Shown here: positions 13,372 to 18,811 of the stretch, in pieces
How the letters are laid out: every line of letters starts with the position of its first letter
Numbering within the stretch: the first letter of the stretch is position 1
Notes under the pieces: model-generated
What the model saw: the letters and a program-made list of their open reading frames with translations, nothing else
Databases searched by the model: none
Told to the model about the DNA's origin: nothing
From: Methanocorpusculum sp. MCE
GTDB taxonomy: Archaea > Halobacteriota > Methanomicrobia > Methanomicrobiales > Methanocorpusculaceae
DNA: 18,811 nt
NCBI GenBank assembly: GCA_003315675.1
Contig: NIZU01000017.1
Span: 1 to 18,811, forward strand
Reading direction: 5' to 3'
Translations under genes and position numbers: made by a program

Positions 13372-16300
13372 GTAAAAATTGGGAGGTTATGTTCTGCGTT
13401 TGAGCAGAACGGCTGCACCGAGGAGGCCAAGGATTACTCCGGCAATGGGAACTGGACTCTGGGCTGTTGGCGTCGCGGTTCTGGAGGTGGTTGGCAGTGG
13501 AGTAGTTGGGACGGTGGTTTTGATGGTTGTTGCGTTTACCGTCGGTTCCACAGTTGGTTCAATGGTCTGTTCCGGATTTGCTTTTTCTACGAGCGGGATT
13601 TCTTTTCCTTCGTCGATAACGAATATTGCGAAGGTTGAGAGTGCGTCATATTCAGCCGTCCATAGTTCGTCACCCGTTTGGATGACGGTGCAGTTTTCCC
13701 AGATGTCTGTTTTGTTGAGATGTCCGACGAGAAGCTGTTTTCCGCTTGGGACGGTACATTTGATGGTGAAGTTTCCACTTTCGTTGACTTGAATTTCTTT
13801 TTGATCACTGTCAAGGACAGAGAGTTCAAGAATTGAGAATACATCTGTGGCGCTGATGTTGACCGGCAAGGTGAGTTCGACGCGGTTTCCTTCGACAACG
13901 TATAAGGAGGCGTCAGTGATGTTTTCGAGAGCTTCCATCGGGACCTGTACTTCGGTGAGTATGCCTGTCCGCGTCAAGTTTACACGTCCGGTGTCTGCTG
14001 GAATAGACGCGGTTTCTTCGATGAATGATGCGTCGGGCGGGAGTATGACGGCTCCAGTATTTTTAATGATTGGCGTGAGTGGTGTTCCTCCGACAATGAA
14101 GGCGTAGACGGCTTTGCTTTGCGAGACAGGCTTTGTCATATCTTCACTGTAATACCAGACGACTTTGTCACCGATGCTCACGGGGAAGTTGTTTGCCATG
14201 ACGCCCGGGGCGTTGCCGTTGACCTGATACATCCACACTTCAGTGTCAGATGAGGGGCTGAGTCCGTTGATACTGTCAACGTAGACGCCACCCCAGCGTT
14301 CGGCGGCTATAATGTTGGCGCCGGATGTATCTTTGACGGCGAAGGACATTTGTCAGCTGCCAATTGAGCCGACAATGGTTGAGAAGCCGGGGACCTGTAT
14401 GTCGAAGCGCGCCCATCCGTCTACTGCATCCAGACTGGTGTTTTCTGTGTGTTTGAGCAGTTCGGGGAGGTGTCCGTCAGCGAGACTGTCAGCTTAGCGC
14501 CAGAAGGTGAGATTTGTTTTGTCTTCATCTGTGATGCTGATGTTTACGGTGAGTTTTGCGTAGGAGGTGAGTCTGTGCTGGTCTTTGAGGCCTTCGACAC
14601 TGAGGTTGAGGAGGACAACGAGTTTTTCAGTGTCCGGTGGGGCTGTTATTCTGCCGAGGTTGATAGCCCCGTCTGCGTCGCTCTGATAGTCGCTGATGGT
14701 GATTGTAATGTTGCCTGCGGTTTCATTTTTGTCGCCCGCATCGAAGGTGACGACGGGTTTTTCCCCATCGGTGACGCCGACGGGAGTGATGATTTCGGCA
14801 GGTGCTGGTTCGGTTATTTGTTTGGGTGGTTGTTCGACGGTGACAGTGATTTCTGCAGATCCGCTCTGTCCTCCGCTCTGTGTAGTGAGTGTTACGGTGT
14901 AGGTTCCGGCGGTTTCCCATGTTTTACTGATGGTTTTGCCGGTCCCTTTGGTGTTGTCGCCGAAGTTCCATGCATAGGTTGTTCCGTCGAGCGGTTAGAT
15001 GCCGTTGAAGACAGCAGGTGTGCCGGCTGTGATGTTTGCCGGGGCTGTTATGCTGACGTCTTCGAGGGTTGGTGTTTTGAAGGCGTAGAAGTGGCCGTTT
15101 TCTGCTCCGATGTAGAGGGTGCCGTCTTCAATGGCGGGCGTTCCTTCAATGATATTCCACCACCCCGCTGATGCACCGCTTGCAGATGCAAACTTGCTGT
15201 GCCAGGCTTCTTCTCCGGTGGTGATGTCCACCGCATAGAGGATTCCATCTTTATAGGTTCCAAAGTAGACAGTGTCGCCAGCAACAATTGGAGAGGCACG
15301 GCTGCTTGCTCCTGTGTCATAATGCCACAGCATTTCGCCGGTGGTGAGGTTGTAGGCGGTTGCTCCCCCCATACTTGATGAGTCACTGAGTATAGCACAG
15401 AGGGTGATTAGTTTGTCGTCAGTGATTACCGGCGTGATGGGTGATGAGTATATTTCATATTTGCTGATTTCCTCGCCGGTTATTGCGTCAATACAGTAGA
15501 AGTATGTTGGTTCATCGACAGTTCCTCCTCTTATGAAGTATACACACTGGTCCTTATAGACAGGTGAACCAACGTACATGTTGTTTCCGCCAAGAATGGT
15601 GACAGAACCCTGCTTTGCGGTTGAGCGGGCGCCTGCGTCAAATTCCCAGAGTTTGGCGTTTGTTGCGGTGTCTACGGCATAGACTCCGCCAGCTCCCAGA
15701 ACGTAGAGTACTCCGTCAGGACTCATGGAGGGTGAGGAGAACATTCCAGCACCTCCGCTGTATCCGTCGGGAGCCTGTCCATCTATTTTAACAATCTGTT
15801 CACCGGTTTCTGCATCAAAGCCATAGAGGCAGTTGATGATTTCGTTTCCGGAAAGGGTCATTGTGTTGACGTACGCTACACTATTATAAACAATAGGAGT
15901 TGAGGTGAGGCCAACATATGGATAGATACTGATGTCGGGAGTTTTCCAGATCAGGTGTCCATCGTCCAGGTCAATACATGCAAGACAGGAGCCGCCGGAG
16001 ACGTAGAGTTTGTCATCTGCGATGGTCATTCCTGCGCGTGACTGCAATGCAGGGTTGTTCCAGATTTCCTCTCCGGTTGTGGCATCAAAACAGAAAACTC
16101 CTACTTTGAGTCCATCGGGAGACATACCGCCATTCCATACAGAAACGTAAACTCTGCCGTCATGGACCACGGGTGAACCGTCGACTAAAGAGAAATAGGT
16201 GCTGCCGCTTGTTTGTATGAATGGCAGTTCCACATCCCAGAGGATGTCAGCGGTTGAAGGGCCGGTTCCATTGACGACCCCGGTTCTGGCATAGTTCCCT

Positions 16301-17706
16301 TTCCAGGTGAAGTAGGTCTGTGTGGTTTCTATCGCCGGATCAGAGGGAATAGGTGACTGGCGTTCGTAGATACTGAGCGGTTCGGTAAGAGCGGAGACAT
16401 AAGCTCCACCACCATTTACCGGTGTATAGGTGAGGGTAAAGACAGCACTTTCACCAACTTTTCCTGTCGGAGTATAGGTGAGGGTGCAGCCGTCGGGTTG
16501 GAGGGTGAAGGTGTTGGAGGATGCCGTCCACTGGAGTTCTCCGGCGGCGGGTGAGATGACTGATCCCTCCCAGTCGGTGATAACGGCATTTAGTGTCTGA
16601 GGTTGTGTTTCTGCGACGGTGAAGGCACGTTTGTAGTCTGGGTTGATGCTGATTTCTGCAAAGTTGTCTGAAATGTCTGCTTCGATGCGGAGGGCATAGT
16701 CTGCATCGCTAGTTTTTTCAGTTTCTCCGTAATAGAAGAGGATTCTGTCGCCGTCTTGAATTTCGGTTGTGATGTCGGTCTGAGGGTTGCCGTTTATGTT
16801 CATCCGCCAGACTGCGGTTTCGGTGTTTGCTTTGTCGCCGTAGGCGGTGAGCATACCGTTTTCGATGGTCAGGGGCGTAGTTCCGGCGGTTTGTGCAAGA
16901 AGACCTAGGGCTGAGGTGAAAAGAACCGTTTCACCGTTTACTCCTGTCGTATGGTAGGGCGGAACGACTGTTTCACCGTTGTAGATGTACTGGGTGAATT
17001 TTCCTGCAGCACCAAATACAAGCAGACTGTCGGCAGAGATATTCATATCCTCGTTTGTTCTGTTGCTGGAACCGGTTCCAACAAAAATCAGGTTGTTAGA
17101 TACAGCAGGAGATGAAGTTGAAATATAGCCGCCACGTACAGAGGCGCTCTCTAATGCTGAGAAGGGGGCGTATGGACCGGAATCAAACTCCAGAATTGGC
17201 TCTGTTCCATCGGAAAGATTAACGCCATACACATATGCGTAGTAACTCCCGGCATTATTCCAGTTGTTTGCCGTGTAATATACTTTATCTCCGGCGATGA
17301 CCGGCGAGTTGTGCGAGACTTCGGCTTCGGTTGTGTGTTCCCAGAGCATGGTACCGTCTGCTTCTGCGTAGGCGGTAAGTCCGGTTTGACCGTTGACGAT
17401 AACAATGTCATCCTTAACAGCGGGCGAGGTGGCAAATCCGCAGTGGGATACATTCCATTTGCTCTCTCCAGTATCTGCACTGACGGCATATACTGCGTCT
17501 GCTGTTTCAACGAAGACGGTGCCGTTGTGATAGACCGGCGTTCCGGATGTACCGGTAAGTTTGAAGGTCCAGAGGATGGTGGTGGATGCTGGGTCAAAGG
17601 CGGAGATTCCCTGTGTGCTGCTTGTGAAGACGCGTTTTCCATCGGTTGAGGGAGATGAGAGAGGAGCTACGCCGCTGGTTTCTTCAATGGTTGTTACTGT
17701 GGTATT

Positions 17707-17734
17707 GTAGAGCAACGTGCGTAGAGCAACGTGC
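17707..17734. repeat. 14 bp exact tandem duplication in the surface-protein gene
   Basis: GTAGAGCAACGTGC occurs twice in tandem without mismatch. With one copy removed, the frame from 18437 continues as EDGTLLYNTTVTT into the 920-codon frame (666 bases between reference points, divisible by three). With both, the frame ends 14 bases later in a stop at 17694. Same unit length as the duplication at 2059. Confidence 0.85.
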
Positions 17735-18124
17735 CGTCTTCGGTTGAAAATGCCCAAAGAGAGGAGGGTGTTCCGGCGGTCACATAGACGGCACCGTCAA
17801 GCACCTGCGGGGTTGATGAGAGTCCAGTTTCTGGTGTTGTGTCGATGACGTCTGACGTCCAGAGGACAGTGCCGTATATCTCATCAAGACAGTAGAGTTT
17901 GCCGGAGATGGTGCCGAGGTAGAGTTTGCCGTCTCGGAACGTGAGACCGGAGATTCCGCCGGTTCCATCCAGCGGAGCATACCAGTCCCGTTCTTTTGTA
18001 GCAAGGTCTATGCAGTAGACGCCTGTTTTGTCATCGGCAAGGTCGGTTCTTTCGGTGGAGCTTGTGAGAACATAGGCTTTTCCGTTGGCGATAACCGGAG
18101 TCGAGTCAATAGCCCCCGACAGAA

Positions 18125-18437
18125 GATCAGGATACCCTACTTTAGCAATACTATAATAACTTGCTTTATGGTTCGAGTTAAATAATGTAATAGAGTTAGA
18201 AGAACTTAGTTGAGCATTAAAAAACTCAGGTGATTTTTCCCGAATACTCTTTATTAATGTATCAAAATCAATCTTATTATTAAAACATTCAAGCACATAA
18301 TTATTTATGGCTGTATCTTTATAGTTACAAAGAATTGATTTTGTATCAAGATTGGTTTTTAATTTATCATATGATTCAGAACTCTGACCATAATAATATC
18401 GAGAATATCTATCAACCCATTTTTTAACGCGAATCAT
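18125..18437 (-). other. AT-rich foreign 5' segment fused to the surface-protein gene
   Basis: In 18181-18420 only 61 of 240 bases are G or C (25%), against well over 50% just downstream (for example 35 of 60 at 17941-18000). The encoded residues (IRVKKWVDRYSRYYYGQS onward) are Lys, Asn, Ile and Tyr-rich, have no signal peptide, and match no family I recognise. The change of composition falls at about 18120-18150, just before propeller sequence begins (GAIDSTPVIANG). The segment is in frame with it. Confidence 0.65.
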
Positions 18438-18445
18438 GATTTATG

Positions 18446-18645
18446 GAAGATTGGCTACATCCCTACCCCCTCACCCCCCTCACAAAAAAGAAAAATACTC
18501 ATTATTCCTTGACGTTTTTTTTTAATTTACACTCTGTTTTGAATCGTTTTCACCTGATAGATATTATAACAAAATGCAGCCAGCATATTTTTCACTCGTA
18601 CTCTTTGCAGCGTTGTTACCTTCACCAACCCTGCATGAAAAACAT
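18446..18645 (-). mobile_element. Left-end remnant of the IS5-family element
   Basis: This 200-base block repeats 98-298 in the same orientation. The part from about 18520 on is identical to copy one and encodes the last 40 transposase residues (ending YQVKTIQNRV); the outer C/T-rich tract differs at several places. It breaks off after GAAAAACAT, where a second IS end begins in the opposite orientation. Its outer end lies 8 bases upstream of the surface-protein start codon. Confidence 0.8.
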
Positions 18646-18681
18646 GAGAATTTCTAACAACCTGAGAATTTCTAACAACCT
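18646..18681. repeat. 18 bp tandem duplication of the IS terminus
   Basis: GAGAATTTCTAACAACCT is present twice head to tail (18646-18663 and 18664-18681) at the start of the inserted IS copy. The copy at 1235 has only one unit. This is either a duplication at the terminus or the footprint of insertion next to an existing IS end. Confidence 0.8.
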
Positions 18682-18811
18682 TTTTTTTGACAGAAAGTAC
18701 TTTCTTTTCTTACGTTGAGTAGTATGTATGGGGACTTTCAGCAGCTTTGGTCTCAACCAGGCATATCACGAACGTTATGAAAAACTTGGCGACCGTCTCT
18801 CCGACGTTGGT
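18664..18811 (+). mobile_element. Second IS5-family copy, plus orientation, runs off the window
   Basis: From 18664 the sequence repeats, in inverted orientation, the transposase-proximal end of the element at 1235 downwards: terminus, T-run, GACAGAAAGTAC and leader, then the transposase start. Small differences lie in the leader only. It is inserted into the older IS remnant on its left. The other end is outside the window. Confidence 0.8.
18728..18811 (+). CDS. IS5-family transposase, N-terminal fragment cut by window edge
   Basis: Twenty-eight codons from ATG at 18728 encode MGTFSSFGLNQAYHERYEKL and eight more residues, identical to the N-terminus of the copy at 1171. The frame is open to the window end. 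Whether this copy also carries the hairpin insertion cannot be seen here. Confidence 0.85.
   Translation, partial: MGTFSSFGLNQAYHERYEKLGDRLSDVG

Larger units (their letters stand above)
13387..18437 (-). pseudogene. Giant PQQ-propeller/PKD surface protein, several inactivating changes
   Basis: Correcting one 14-base duplication (17707-17734) and reading through three in-frame stops (TAA 14997, TAA 14496, TGA 14355) gives about 1,678 residues. Order: an AT-rich N-terminus of about 100 residues of unknown origin; a PQQ-type beta-propeller with DGTLLY, ETGESKWN and DGTMLWEH repeats; a short DUF4430-like part; a beta-sandwich region; a second propeller (DATTGEEIW, TTGEMLWHYD, TTGEEAWHSK); a PKD domain (GTTYAWNFGDNTKGTGK); a NITITISDY-type domain; a DUF4430-like domain (WGGVYVDSINGLSP); a Thr/Pro stalk; and a C-terminal anchor (VPIAGVILGLLGAAVLL plus KRRT). 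Such proteins sit in the archaeal envelope and bind ligands or partners. No signal peptide remains, because the original 5' end has been replaced. The longest uninterrupted piece is 14995-17757. Confidence 0.8.

Noticed and set aside
14353..14997. Recoding of stops (pyrrolysine or selenocysteine) in the surface protein
   Set aside because: Pyrrolysine uses TAG, but the stops are TAA, TAA and TGA, and no selenocysteine-type stem-loop context or family Sec position is apparent; nonsense mutation is simpler.
1..18811. tRNA, rRNA or other known structural RNA genes
   Set aside because: No cloverleaf with a GTTCRA-type arm and CCA-compatible acceptor, and no rRNA-like conserved segments, were recognised by eye; a tRNAscan or Rfam search would be needed to be certain.

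Overview
The window most likely comes from a methanogenic archaeon of the Methanomicrobiales, resembling Methanocorpusculum. The evidence is archaeal: strong GGGGTGA-type ribosome sites, AT-rich TATA-like promoter blocks, a stand-alone TfoX C-terminal-domain protein, a secreted beta-helix protein, and a very large PQQ-propeller/PKD/DUF4430-like surface protein with a Thr/Pro stalk and C-terminal membrane anchor. This assignment is inference from family content, not a database match.

Layout. Positions 1-1235 hold the start of a coiled-coil gene (minus strand, running off the window) and an IS5-family element whose transposase is split in two by a ~50 bp hairpin insertion. Positions 1236-1700 are non-coding and dominated by nested inverted repeats. 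Next comes an SdpR/SdpI-type pair (repressor intact, membrane partner broken), a cruciform-like repeat, a TfoX-C protein and a small membrane protein. Then comes purL (3498-7193), a single-chain bacterial-type FGAM synthase, followed by a patatin-like lipase and a GNAT pseudogene. A PadR repressor with a nonsense-mutated DUF2812 partner follows. After it lie a 626-residue secreted beta-helix protein, a DUF1848 protein with a CX3CX2C motif, and a truncated secreted protein ending in an IS end. Last is a 5 kb surface-protein pseudogene (18437-13387, minus), next to an old IS remnant into which a second, oppositely oriented IS copy is inserted.

How the genes relate. Ordinary metabolism is represented by purL (purine synthesis). 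Two small regulator plus membrane-protein operons each keep an intact repressor and a visible candidate operator, but have lost an intact partner. Six of about fifteen genes are damaged. Two of them, sdpI and the surface protein, are each broken by an exact 14 bp tandem duplication whose removal restores the frame. Both ends of the window carry copies of the same IS, so the ~17 kb between them is a candidate for inversion or deletion. The most unusual signals are the repeated short tandem duplications, a family of covarying GCAA/TTGC hairpins (one pair splitting the transposase), and an AT-rich foreign 5' end fused in frame to the surface-protein pseudogene.
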